From Cepaea nemoralis (taxonomy: Eukaryota > Mollusca > Gastropoda > Stylommatophora > Helicidae): a stretch of 64,000 nucleotides of DNA. Position 1 is the first letter of the stretch. Each line of letters starts with the position of its first letter. The stretch spans positions 248,001 through 312,000 of the forward strand of contig JACEFZ010018318.1 in NCBI GenBank assembly GCA_014155875.1, in the 5' to 3' direction. Below, piece after piece: positions 1 to 10,151 of this stretch. The translations under genes and the position numbers were made by a program. Under the pieces are notes generated by a model, which had not been told where the DNA came from, did not search any database, and saw only the letters and a list, made by a program, of their open reading frames with translations.

Positions 1-1212
1 TGCAACAAGTAAGGCAGGTTTCAGTGTGTTACTGTTCTGTGCTCTCCTTAAAGGTCCCGGTAACACACGGGCAGTAACACATGGGCAGAAACCTCCTTCT
101 TGGTCTCTTGCAACAAGTAAGGCAGGTTTCAGCGTGTTACTGTTCTGTGCTTTCTGTAAAGGTCCTGGTAACACACGGGCAGTAACACATGGGCAGAAAC
201 CTCCTTCTTGTTCTCTTGCAACAAGTAAGGCAGGTTTCAGCGTGTTACTATTCTGTGCTTTCTGTAAAGGTCCTGGTAACACACGGGCAGTAACACACGG
301 GCAGAAACCTCCTTCTTGGTCTCTTGCAACAAGTAAGGCAGGTTTCAGTGTTTTACTGTTCTGTGCTCTCCTTAAAGGTCCCGGTAACACACGGGCAGTA
401 ACACATGGGCAGAAACCTCCTTCTTGGTCTCTTGCAACAAGTAAGGCAGGTTTCAGCGTGTTACTGTTCTGTGCTCTCCTTAAAGGTTGCAGTAACACAT
501 GGGCAGAAACCTCCTTCTTGGTCTCTTGCAACAAGTAAGGCAGGTTTCAGCGTGTTACTGTTTTGTGCTTTCTGTAAAGGTCCTGGTAACACACGGGCAG
601 TAACACATGGGTAGAAATCTCCTTCTTGGCCTCTTGCAACATGTAAGGCAGGTTTCAGTGTGTTACTGTTCTGTGCTTTCCGTAAAGGTCCTGGTAACAC
701 ACGGGCAGTAACACATGGGCAGAAACCTCCTTCTTGGCCTCTTGCAACATGTAAGGCAGGTTTCAGTGTGTTACTGTTCTGTGCTTTCCTTAAAGGTCGC
801 AGTAACACATGCGCAGAAACCTCCTTCTTGGTCTCTTGCAACAAGTAAGGCAGGTTTCAGCGTGTTACTGTTCTGTACTTTCTGTAAAGGTCCTGGTAAC
901 ACACGGGCAGTAACACATGGGCAGAAACCTCCTCCTTAGTCTCTTGCAACAAGTAAGGCAAGGCAGGTTTCAGTGTGTTACTGTTCTGTGCTTTCCTTAA
1001 AGGTCGCAGTAACACATGGGCAGAAACCTCCTTCATGGCCTCTTGCAACATGTAAGGCAGGTTTCAGTGTGTTACTGTTCTGTGCTCTTGCAACATGTAA
1101 GGCAGGTTTCAGTGTGTTACTGTTCTGTGCTCTTGCAACATTTAAGGCAGGTTTCAGTGTGTTACTTTCCTTTCCTTCACTAAAGGTCCCAAGAACGTAG
1201 GGCAGAAACTTT
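1..1212. repeat. Minisatellite, 108-bp unit with shorter variants
   Basis: About a dozen tandem copies. Full units of 108 bp start near 2, 110, 218, 326 and 434, each with GCAACAAGTAAGGCAGG. Later units are about 90 bp because the CGGTAACACACGGGC segment is absent, and the last copies (near 1046, 1088 and 1135) are only about 47 bp. Units of 108 and 90 bp keep frames open on both strands, but nothing suggests a protein. One copy of the same motif lies in the loop of the inverted-repeat element at 9518-9605, so the unit derives from a dispersed repeat. The array runs off the left edge. Confidence 0.95.
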
Positions 1213-1375
1213 GACTATAGAGCCAGAGGAAGACAAACAATTAGCTGGATAGATGCTATGGAAGATGTACTGAATAAACACACACGCAGTACTGTTCAGG
1301 CATTTGACTGTTTACTGAAGCTCTGTGACTATGACATTAGACATGTACTGACCAGGCTGACCCAGTCATATAAAC
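1213..1375 (+). mobile_element. LINE 3'-end fragment (decayed)
   Basis: One frame from about 1217 reads RARGRQTISWIDAMED followed by about 30 more codons without a stop. It resembles the basic GR...W.D segment that closes the reverse transcriptase ORF of RTE-like LINEs. No other domain is left. It abuts the minisatellite directly. The call rests on a short match and is tentative. Confidence 0.4.
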
Positions 1376-1429
1376 ATTCATTAAACATAGCTAAGTATGT
1401 ATAGATGTTCTTTACCTGACTCCAACCAC

Positions 1430-1545
1430 TCCAACTAGGAGTGTCTAGTTGGTCGTGCGTCGAAGTACACTTGTTCCTACAGCGAGGCGCCGTCGTCATT
1501 TGGAGGCGACAGGTTCGATCCCGGTCGGTAACTATTATAGCTTTC
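1430..1545 (+). mobile_element. tRNA-derived SINE-like fragment
   Basis: A good RNA polymerase III B-box (GGTTCGATCCC at 1512-1522) lies about 60 bp after a weak A-box-like TAGTTGGTCGTGCG. No cloverleaf with a paired acceptor stem can be drawn, so this is a tRNA-derived dispersed repeat rather than a tRNA gene. Confidence 0.4.
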
Positions 1546-1789
1546 AAATTTTATGTTGTCTAGTGCGTCTGCTAATCTTTGTTTCCTTCTTCTTCTTCTT
1601 CTATGAGCGCCAAATAATACTATGTGTGCCTATTTTATGTAATCATACTGTAGAAGTGTGACATTTGCATCAAGAACAGAAACTTCAAGTCTCACCCTGT
1701 TCTCATGCTTAACAGCAAATGTAGACCAAACCTTGTTGTCCATATAGAGATAGATAATAAATAGATAGTAGATAGACACAGCCGTGCAG

Positions 1790-1924
1790 CCTGCTGACCC
1801 AGTGTGTCATGTGGTTGAATTCCCCTACAGGCGGGGATTTTATAAAAACAAATTGACCTGGGCTCCAAGGTCGACACAAGCCTGAAATGAGTGCCAGGAA
1901 ATGTTGTGGGAAGTAAAGACAGCT
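1790..1924 (-). mobile_element. Dispersed repeat family D1, copy 1
   Basis: This stretch (landmarks TCATGTGGTTGAATTCCCC, GACCTGGGCTCC, GTGCCAGGAAATG) is alignable to 57595-57735 in the same direction and to 54384-54505 in reverse. No ORF is present. It may be a SINE body. It is followed at once by a tandem array, as is the copy at 57.6 kb. The strand given is arbitrary: it takes the 54-kb copy as plus. Confidence 0.6.
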
Positions 1925-2260
1925 AGTATGACACTGGCCTCATCACTCATCCAGTACTGTTCCTATCAGAATATGACACGAACCTTATCACTCATTGAGT
2001 ACTGGTATATAAGAATATTACACTAACCTTATTACTCATCCAGTACTAGTCTTTAAGAATATCACACTAACCTTATCACTCATCGAGTACTGGTCTATAA
2101 GAATATGACACTAACTTCATCACAGTATCCAGTACTGGTCTATAAGAATATGACACTAACCTTATCACTCATCAAGAACTAGTCTATCAGAATATGACAC
2201 TAACCTAATCACTCATCGAGTACTGGTCTATCAGAATATGACACTAACACTATATACCTA
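1925..2260. repeat. Minisatellite, 44-bp unit (D1 tail array)
   Basis: Seven to eight copies of a unit of the form TATGACACTAACCTTATCAC-TCATCGAGTACTGGTCTATAAGAA. The unit is alignable to the 66-bp unit at 57740-60469 (shared landmarks are ACTGGTCTA, AATATG and CACTAAC/GTGCTAGCAC). Confidence 0.85.
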
Positions 2261-2430
2261 TTATAACTCAAGATGTGGAAAAGAGTCCTTTTTTAAATAG
2301 AATGTTGGGATATCAAAGAAAATTATCATTAAGACTCTTATATTTACATAGAAACAAGTTAATATTTTACAGCACGTATGTGTCCTTGAATAATGTTGAA
2401 TTCTCTGTCTTGTCTTTTATCTATCTCCAG

Positions 2431-2610
2431 GCTTAGTTGGTTTTCCTGGACCAGATGGCTACCCTGGTCCAAAAGGCCAACGTGGACTTAATGGTCAAGA
2501 TGGATTCCCTGGAGGACCTGGTCTTAAAGGTGAAAAGGGTAATGAAGGTTTTCCAGGCTCTCCAGGTTACAAAGGAGAGAGAGGGCTTCCAGGGAGGGAA
2601 GGTCAACAAG
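2431..2610 (+). CDS. Collagen IV-like alpha chain, exon 1 of window
   Basis: A 180-nt exon encoding 20 uninterrupted Gly-X-Y triplets (starting GLVGFPGPDGYP). The acceptor is CTATCTCCAG at 2421-2430 and the donor is GTGAGT at 2611. The first two bases (GC) complete a glycine codon and the last base (G) opens the next, so both introns are phase 1; split glycine codons are common in type IV collagen genes, whereas fibrillar collagen exons normally begin with a whole glycine codon. GFPG, GEKG and GERG triplets are typical of basement membrane collagen. The product would be an extracellular triple-helical chain. Earlier exons lie left of the window. Which alpha chain this is cannot be told from these exons. 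Confidence 0.92.
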
Positions 2611-2990
2611 GTGAGTTTGAGCTGTAGTTGAGCATGCACTGACTGAATATGTCAAACAGTTACAACATGTGACAAGCAGTAGCAGCACAGTCAATCATAA
2701 CTGAGTGGAGAAACTAATAAAACATTATCATGAAAGTAAATAATATTACATGTTATTAACTATGAAAAACAAGATAATAAATTATAAAGATGAAAATAAA
2801 TTATAGTTGAATATGGTAAGCTATAGAAGAAAATGTACGACTGTCTTCAAATGAAAACCTTAAAAGTATAATAGAAATTACAATAATCATGTCATTGTCT
2901 TGTAACATGTCAGTATTGTTGTTAAGATATCAAGAGTGTTAAGCATGTGAAATGACAATGCAGTCGAACATAGTGACGTCATAAGGACGG
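2611..2990. other. Intron sequence, nothing recognised
   Basis: AT-rich sequence with no ORF of note, no tandem repeat and no match to the repeat families elsewhere in the window. Confidence 0.6.
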
Positions 2991-2997
2991 ATTAAAG

Positions 2998-3298
2998 ATG
3001 GCCACCCCATTTTTGACATGCACCAAAGAGGAGCAGCATTCTGTTGCCCATTTTTTTATCAGTGAAGGGGTAAATTCTCTAGACATTCATTGACAAATGA
3101 AAGTCAAGTACGGTGGTGCATGCCTGTCAGTCCAGCAAGTATATGAGTGGAGTAGGAAGTTTCAAAACTGTTCTGTCCAATGAAGAGGAACAGTTCATGA
3201 GTTGTTACACATGCAACCTAAGAGAATTTTTTTCTACAAAAATCCAAGCACTATATCTTATGTGCATTGAACGCAGGGGTGACTACATCAAAACATGA
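2998..3298 (+). pseudogene. Mariner-type transposase remnant, internally deleted
   Basis: An ATG at 2998 opens a frame with a mariner-like N-terminus: a stretch ending HFFISEGVNSLDIH, then a stop (TGA, 3091-3093), then a segment with VQQVYEWSRKF, the typical end of the mariner helix-turn-helix region. In another frame from about 3180 the sequence resumes as LREFFSTKIQALY and ends ERRGDYIKT, which resembles the extreme C-terminus of mariner transposases (the usual ending has the form GDYVEK). The catalytic core (a D,D34D triad in intact enzymes, about 350 residues in total) is gone. This looks like a non-autonomous deletion derivative. I did not establish terminal inverted repeats. Confidence 0.65.
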
Positions 3299-3600
3299 TA
3301 CATTTGTTCTTTAATTTTTCAGAATATATTCACACACACAAAAACATTTAAGGTTTTCATATGAAGCCCCCTGGTATGTTAACTGATCATGACAGAGAAT
3401 TACAAGGTATATAGAATAAAAGTGTACTGTAATAGGTCTCAGTTTACATCATAATTATTAAAAAATAAAATATGGGCACATGTTTTTTTACATGTTACTA
3501 TTTGTTCCCATGAACATAAACACAAATGATAATTGCACATAATACCTGGCATGCAGTTCATCCCAAAAGTACTGGTATTGTATTTTCATTTATTTATGTT
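3299..3600. other. Intron sequence, nothing recognised
   Basis: AT-rich sequence following the mariner remnant; it may include its 3' end. No repeat or ORF is supported. Confidence 0.5.
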
Positions 3601-3614
3601 ATTCTGATTTATAT

Positions 3615-3920
3615 TCTCCGTGGCCAAAGCTGGTCTCCGTGGCCAAAGGCTTGCAAATGCGGTTTGTGAGCCGCTTACCGGGCATTCAAAATGTAACCGT
3701 GACCAATTTGTCCAGCAGACCGTGACCAATTTGTCCAGCAGACCGTGACCAATTTGTGCAGCAGACCGTGCCACGTTCTGTTATAACGTATTGGTTTGGG
3801 AGCCAATTGTTCAGAAAGCAATGGCAAACTACTAAACGTAAAAACTTGCCTAGTACATCAACAGCAGCTGAAAAATGCTTGTGTTGACTGCAACGTCCTG
3901 CAAGGGATATGCAACATCCT
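3615..3920 (+). mobile_element. tRNA-derived SINE family S1, copy 1
   Basis: The head GTCTCCGTGGCCAAAGGC resembles the A-box region of Ser/Leu-type tRNAs. The body CAGAAAGCAATGGCAAACTA and then CAGCTGAAAAATGCTTGTG match copies at 12421-12640 and 56235-56475. A 23-25 bp unit (CCGTGACCAATTTGTCCAGC) is tandemly repeated three times at about 3691-3770 inside the element. Confidence 0.6.
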
Positions 3921-3959
3921 GCTGGTTTAATAATAGTACATTAATAGTACATGTTGGGA

Positions 3960-4075
3960 TGATCAAATGTATGTAGGCCTCAGTGCATCGAGAGTTGCTG
4001 GCCATTCCTTCCCTCCTGTAGGGAACGATGAGAGCTGGCATGAAACCCTTGCCTGGCCCAGCTGTTACATGAACA
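3960..4075 (+). mobile_element. Dispersed repeat family D2, single copy
   Basis: The segment from TGTAGGCCTCAGTGCATCGA to GAGAGCTGGCATGAAACCC is alignable to 17865-17960. There the last 40 bp are tandemly amplified; here they occur once. Confidence 0.6.
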
Positions 4076-4099
4076 CCCAACTCAAGACAGTAACAGTTT

Positions 4100-4880
4100 T
4101 AGATCTTAGTTGAGAGATTGCTTGGTTTTGGTGTTAGTTTCCCTGCAGTTACAGATAGGAAAGCTAACCATATTACTGTAGAGACTTGTCCAACTCCAGG
4201 TTCCATTTGTTCTATATCCAGCCTTTTCAGCTGCTTCACTAAGTTAACACCGTGCCCGCATCTTACCAGTTTTCTGATGTCCATCTGTTTGAGCACATCA
4301 TACACAGAGTTGTTTGAGCACATCTTACACAGGGCTGTGTGAGCACATCATACACAGAGCTGTTTGAGCACATCATACACAGAGCTGGAAATTGACCTCT
4401 TATGCCTACCTTTTATGGCAAATGGACTGACAGTGTAGCCTTCCTGTCTCAGACTTGCGACCATGTCACTGTACTTCTCCTTCTTGTACATGTGCTGCTC
4501 CTCAATTCTGGACTTGTATGGAATGGTCTGTTCAATTAGCATTAGCTGCTGAAGCAACAAGGAGTGAAGTACAATGTCAAGTCACAGTCAAAACTGTTAG
4601 ACCACTGCTGAATATGCACCATGGACCTTCAGGCTTCAGCTCCTAGTCATCAGCGCCATTGAGGCTGGATGCTAAGTCAGCAGTGTAGTCTTCCTGTCTC
4701 TACAGTGCTGTCCAGCGCTAACTAAGTAAATCGGCATCGATCTGGCTCTGTTCGCCCGCATTCTGGCTTCATCTACTATAGCTGGCAGCTCAGTCAGCAC
4801 TTTACTGTGGAGCCATGTGAATCGACCTTGATAAATGGATACTTTGCATACAGTCAGCACGTGCTCCACTGTCTGGAATT
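4100..4880 (-). pseudogene. Retroelement C-terminal domain remnant
   Basis: Minus-strand pieces read RFTWLHSKVLTELPAIVDEA (about 4820-4760), then IEQTIPYKSRIEEQHMYKKE and KYSDMVASLRQEGYTVSPFA with SSVYDVLKQL (4560-4350), then a repeated SSVYDVLKQ block. The order (R.TWRH..VL, then E.TVPYE.R.EE...K..KY..L, then SSVYD.L..L) is one I associate with a C-terminal region common in invertebrate reverse-transcriptase ORFs. It is frame-broken throughout. A tandem repeat (GAGCACATCATACACAGAG, about 4 copies, 4290-4390) lies inside it. Family assignment is uncertain. Confidence 0.45.
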
Positions 4881-4904
4881 TCTCTTTACAGATGGGACAT
4901 GATG

Positions 4905-5340
4905 GGTCAATGGATCAATGATTTACCCCCACTTGACCCAGATAGACCGGACGACAAAACTTAGACGTAGTGGTCAAATCAGTCAGAAGGCCACCAAAAC
5001 CTGCTCAAGATGACTACCACATTATGGACAGTCCAGAACAAGTCATTATTCTGCGCCTTAGAACAGGACACAATAGATTACGCAACCACATGTATACAAA
5101 ATTCAAGATTGGTGAAACAGCCATGTGCACATGTGGTTTGGCGCCGTAGACAGCAGAGCACATACTCCAAAACTGCCCAAACTACAACATACCCAGGCAT
5201 ACCTTCTGGCCTAGAGAGACAACAGTGGAAGATAAGCTCTATGGACCGCTGAGTGAACTAAAAAAGACAGTTAAATTCATACAGAAGACAACATTGCTGT
5301 TATAGACATTTTTCAAGCGAATGAAAGAAGAGGAAGAAGA
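4905..5340 (+). mobile_element. LINE 3' end with post-RNase H cysteine region
   Basis: A + strand frame at about 5005-5290 reads QVIILRLRTGHNRLRNHMY then MCTCGLAP, a stop, and TAEHILQNCPNY. This is the LRTGH...C.CG...T.EH.L..CP.Y signature found after the RNase H domain of I/R1/Jockey-type LINEs. The element ends AACATTGCTGTTATAGACA followed by a GAAGAAGAA-type tail at about 5325-5340, directly against the 11-bp minisatellite. The same 3' terminus recurs at 10691-10757 (+) and 8760-8836 (-). Confidence 0.65.
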
Positions 5341-8300
5341 ATACTTGAGCATTACTTGAGCATTACTTGAGCACTACTTGAACATTACTTGAGCACTACT
5401 TGAACATTACTTGAACATTACGTGAACATTACTTGAACATTACTTGAGCACTACTTGAACATTACTTGAGCACTACTTGAACATTACTTGAGCACTACTT
5501 GAACATTACTTGAACATTACTTGAACATTACTTGAGCACTACTTGAACATTACTTGAGCACTACTTGAACATTACTTGAGCACTACTTGAACATTACTTG
5601 AGCACTACTTGAACATTACTTGAACATTACTTGAACATTACTTGAACATTACTTGAGCACTACTTGAGCATTACTTGAACACTACTTGAGTACTACTTTA
5701 ATACTAGTTAAGCATTACTTTAATATTATTTGAGCACTACTATAACACTATTTGAGCACTACTATAACACTATTTGAGCACTACTATAACACTATTTGAG
5801 CACTACTATAACACTATTTGAGCACTACTTTAATACTAGTTGAGCACTACTATAACACTAATTGAGCACTACTATAACACTATTTGAGCACTACTATAAA
5901 TTAACACTAGGTGAGCACTACTATAACACTATTTGAGCACTACTATAACACTAGGTGAGCACTACTATAACACTATTTGAGCACTGCTATAATACTATTT
6001 GAGCACTACTTTAATACTGTTTGAGCACTACTATAACACTAGGTGAGCACTACGAAATACTACTATAACACTATTTGAGCACTACTATAACACTAGGTGA
6101 GCACTACTATAACACTATTTGAGCACTGCTATAATACTAGTTGAGCACTACTATAACACTATTTGAGCACTACTATAACACTATTTGAGCACTGCTATAA
6201 TACTATTTGAGCACTACTTTAATACTATTTGAGCACTACTGTAACACTATTTGAGCACTACTATAATACTATTTGAGCACTACTGTAACACTATTTGAGC
6301 ACTACTGTAACACTATTTGAGCACTACTGTAACACTATTTGAGCACTACTATAACACTATTTGAGCACTACTTTAACACTAGTTGAGCACTACTGTAACA
6401 CTATTTGAGCACTACTATAACACTATTTGAGCACTACTTTAACACTATTTGAGCACTACTTTAATACTAGTTGAGCACTACTGTAACACTATTTGAGCAT
6501 TACTTTAATACTAGTTGAGCACTACTATAACACTATTTGAGCAATAATATAACACTATTTGAGCACTACTATAACACTATTTGAGCACTACTATAACACT
6601 AGGTGAGCACTACTATAACACTATTTGAGCACTACTATAACACTATTTGAGCACTACTATAACACTAGGTGAGCACTACTATAACACTATTTGAGCACTA
6701 CTATAATACTATTTTAGCACTATTTTACTACTATTTGAGCACTACTATAACACTATTTGAGCACTACTATAACACTGAGCACAACTTTAATACTAGTTGA
6801 GCACTACTATAACACTATTTGAGCACTACTATAACACTATTTGAGCACTACTATAACACTAGGTGAGCACTACTATAACACTATCTAAGCACTACTATAA
6901 CACTAGGTGAGCACTACTATAACACTAGTTGAGCACTACTATAACACTATTTGAGCACTACTATAACACTATTTGAGCACTACTATAACACTATTTGAGC
7001 ACTACTATAATACTATTTGAGCACTACTATAATACTATTTGAGCACTACTATAACACTATTTGAGCACTTCTATAACACTATTTGAGCACTGCTATAATA
7101 CTATTTGAGCACTACTTTAATACTGTTTGAGCACTACTATAACACTATTTGAGCACTACTTTAACACTAGTTGAGCAATACTGTAACACTATTTGAGCAC
7201 TACTATAACACTATTTGAGCACTACTGTAACACTATTTGAGCACTACTTTAATACTAGTTGAGCACTACTATAACACTATTTGAGCACTACTATAACACT
7301 ATTTGAGCACTACTATAACACTATTTGAGCACTACTATAACACTAGGTGAGCACTACTATAACACTATTTGAGCACTACTATAACACTGTTTGAGCACTA
7401 CTATAACACTAGGTGAGCACTACTATAACACTATTTGAGCACTACTATAATACTATTTTAGCACTATTTTAATACTATTTGAGCACTACTATAACACTAT
7501 TTGAGCACTACTATAACACTGTTTGAGCACAACTATAACACTATTTGAGCACTACTATAACACTATTTGAGCACTACTATAACACTATTTGAGCACTATT
7601 ATAACACTATTTAAGCACTACTATAACACTATTTGAGCACTACTATAACACTATTTGAGCACTACTATAACACTAGGTGAGCACTACTATAACACTATTT
7701 GAGCACTACTATAACACTAGGTGAGCACTACTATAACACTATTTGAGCACTACTATAACACTAGGTGAGCACTACTAAAACACTATTTGAGCACTACTAT
7801 AACACTAGGTGAGCACTATGAAATACTACTATAACACTATTTGAGCACTACTATAACACTAGGTGAGCACTACTATAACACTATTTGAGCACTACTATAA
7901 CACTATTTGAGCACTACTATAACACTATTTGAGCACTACTATAATACTATTTGAGCACTACTATAATACTATTTGAGCACTACTATAACACTATTTGAGC
8001 ACTACTATAACACTATTTGAGCACTGCTATAATACTATTTGAGCACTACTTTAATACTGTTTGAGCACTACTATAACACTATTTGAGCACAACTACTATA
8101 ACACTATTTGAGCACTGCTATAACACTATTTGAGCACTACTTTAATACTATTTGAGCACTACTGTAACACTATTTGAGCACTACTATAACACTATTTGAG
8201 CACTACTATAACACTATTTGAGCACTACTTAATACTGTTGTGCACTACTATAACACTATTTGGACGCACTACTATAACACTATATGACACTACTACTAGT

Positions 8301-8990
8301 ATGAGTGCACTACTATACACTTTGAGCACTAATATAACACTATTGGAGGCACTACTTTAATACTAGTTGAGCACTACTATAACACTATTTGAGCACTACT
8401 TTAATACTAGTTGAGCACTTCTTGAACACTATTTGAAGACTACTTTAATACTAGTGAGCACTACTTTAATACTAGTTGTGCACTACTATAACACTATTTG
8501 AGCACTACTATAACACTATTTGAGCACTACTATAACACTATTTGAGCACTAATATAACACTATTGGAGCACTACTTTAATACTAGTTGAGCACTACTATA
8601 ACACTATTTGAGCACTACTTTAATACTAGTTGAGCACTTCTTGAACACTATTTGAAGACTACTTTAATACTAGTGAGCACTACTTTAATACTAGTGAGCA
8701 CTACTTGAGCACTCTTTTAACACTACTTGAGTACTACTTGAACACTACATTAACACAACTTCCTCATCTTGTTTCGTTGACTTTAAATTTGTCTATAACT
8801 GCGATGTTGCCTGTTGTATGAGTTTTATGAACATTACTTTAACACAACTTGAGTACTACTATGACACTACTTGAGCACTCGAACTTCCAGTCGCCATATA
8901 TGGCGGTTAGGCATTGAACCTGTTAGGCCTGTGACGTGTTTATGCTTGCAGCCATGGTTTGCAATCGCATTTTTCTCATGTTGGACTGGT
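5341..8990. repeat. Minisatellite, 11-bp subunit / 22-bp unit
   Basis: The first 350 bp are an 11-bp unit (ACTTGAACATT / ACTTGAGCACT). From about 5700 it becomes a 22-bp unit (GAGCACTACTATAACACTATTT) with TTTAATACTA and CTAGGTGAGC variants, about 140 copies. A stretch near 8220-8345 has small indels unlike its surroundings. A minus-strand copy of the LINE 3' terminus of 4905-5340 sits at about 8760-8836. The last 110 bp (8880-8990) are non-satellite sequence leading into the inverted-repeat element. Confidence 0.95.
8760..8836 (-). mobile_element. LINE 3' terminus inside satellite
   Basis: In reverse this reads AACATCGCAGTTATAGACAA and ends AAGATGAGGAAG, matching the terminus at about 5300-5340. 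It is embedded in the 11/22-bp array. Confidence 0.55.
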
Positions 8991-8992
8991 AG

Positions 8993-10151
8993 TTAGTTAG
9001 TTAGTTAGTTAGTCACGGTTCCAACTTCACAGCAACGGGTCGTCCCCATTATGCTCCGTTCCTGTGCCAGTAAATATCACATAAAACGCTCCCCACTGCC
9101 CAATGTGAAAAGTGGAAAAGACAGGAGTCTCGACAAACAACAGCCCGCACAGATACACTGTGCATAATGCCGCCGCCAGAATGTCAACACAATAGTCCCC
9201 CACGAAACATCAAGTTTATCTCTGATGGAATCGGCAGTCATTTTCCCATCTGGATGTTTCCTAGATGTTCACCCACATAGTCCACGAAAATACAGTTCAT
9301 CGTCGATGGCAGTGGCAGTCAACCAGAAGCCCAGCAACCACGCATTTCTGCATAAGGCAAAAACCGGTCAACTCTGGGACATAGCCAGCTGCCATCGCTC
9401 CGAACATGCAGTCACGTTCCAAAAAACTTCGGGCAGATTCAAAAGAATTTCACACGAAACTCACAGCTCACAGTGTCGCGCCACGCACTCACTCAGTAGC
9501 AGGGCGACGGAACCATAGCCTCCTTAGTCGCCTCTTACGACATGCGTGGTAGGCTACAGTGTTGCTATTCTTTGCTTCCCTTATGGGCCCCGGCAACACA
9601 CGGTTCCATCTCCTTGCTACTGAGTGAGTGCGTGGGCAACACTGTGAGCTGTGAAATTCGCGAGGAATGCTTTTACATCTGTCCTGTACAGTGACCTGCA
9701 TGTTCGGAACAATGGCTACCGGCTGTTGCTGAATAGACTAATTTGATTGCCATTTTGGTTCACGGGTGCATTTTTCAGGAGACTCCCGGGAATCGGTGCT
9801 GAAGCTGTGGAGTTCGTGCTTTAAACGACAATTTCGGCTGGTCTCTCTGCGGTGAAAGACTGATCCATGTAAGAAAACCCGGGTCAATGAGGTCTTTCTG
9901 GTGACTGCCAAGTCCATCGATGATGAACTGTGGTTTTTTTGTGAATTAATTTTGTGTTGGCATTCTGGCAGCGGCATTATGCACAGTGTACCTGTGCGGG
10001 CTGTTGGATTGCTGAGACTCCTGCCTATTCCACTTTTCACATTGGACAGTGGGGAGCATTTTGTATGATATTCACTGGCACAGGAACGGAGCATAATGAG
10101 GACGACCCGTTGCCATGAAGTTGGAACCTTGACTAACTAACTAACTAACTA
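8993..10151. mobile_element. Long inverted-repeat (fold-back-like) element
   Basis: The left arm (about 8993-9517) and right arm (about 9604-10151) are inverted copies with an 80-90 bp loop. The outer ends are (TTAG)n and (CTAA)n; next comes GGTTCCAACTTCACAGCAAC on the left against GTTGCCATGAAGTTGGAACC on the right; the inner ends are CACGCACTCACTCAGTAGCA and its near-complement. Arms are diverged and not equal: the right arm has about 100 bp (9765-9880) with no counterpart on the left. The left arm holds a 97-codon open frame that I regard as fortuitous. The element is inserted in the 11/22-bp satellite. A related sequence with direct flanking repeats is at 31304-31531. Confidence 0.85.

Noticed and set aside
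2437..2639. Open frames over exon 1 in other frames and on the minus strand
   Set aside because: They are shadows of the Gly-X-Y reading frame; only that frame has the glycine periodicity and matching splice sites.
9225..9518. 97-codon open frame in the left arm of the inverted-repeat element
   Set aside because: No domain, not preserved in the opposite arm, and the composition follows the repeat.
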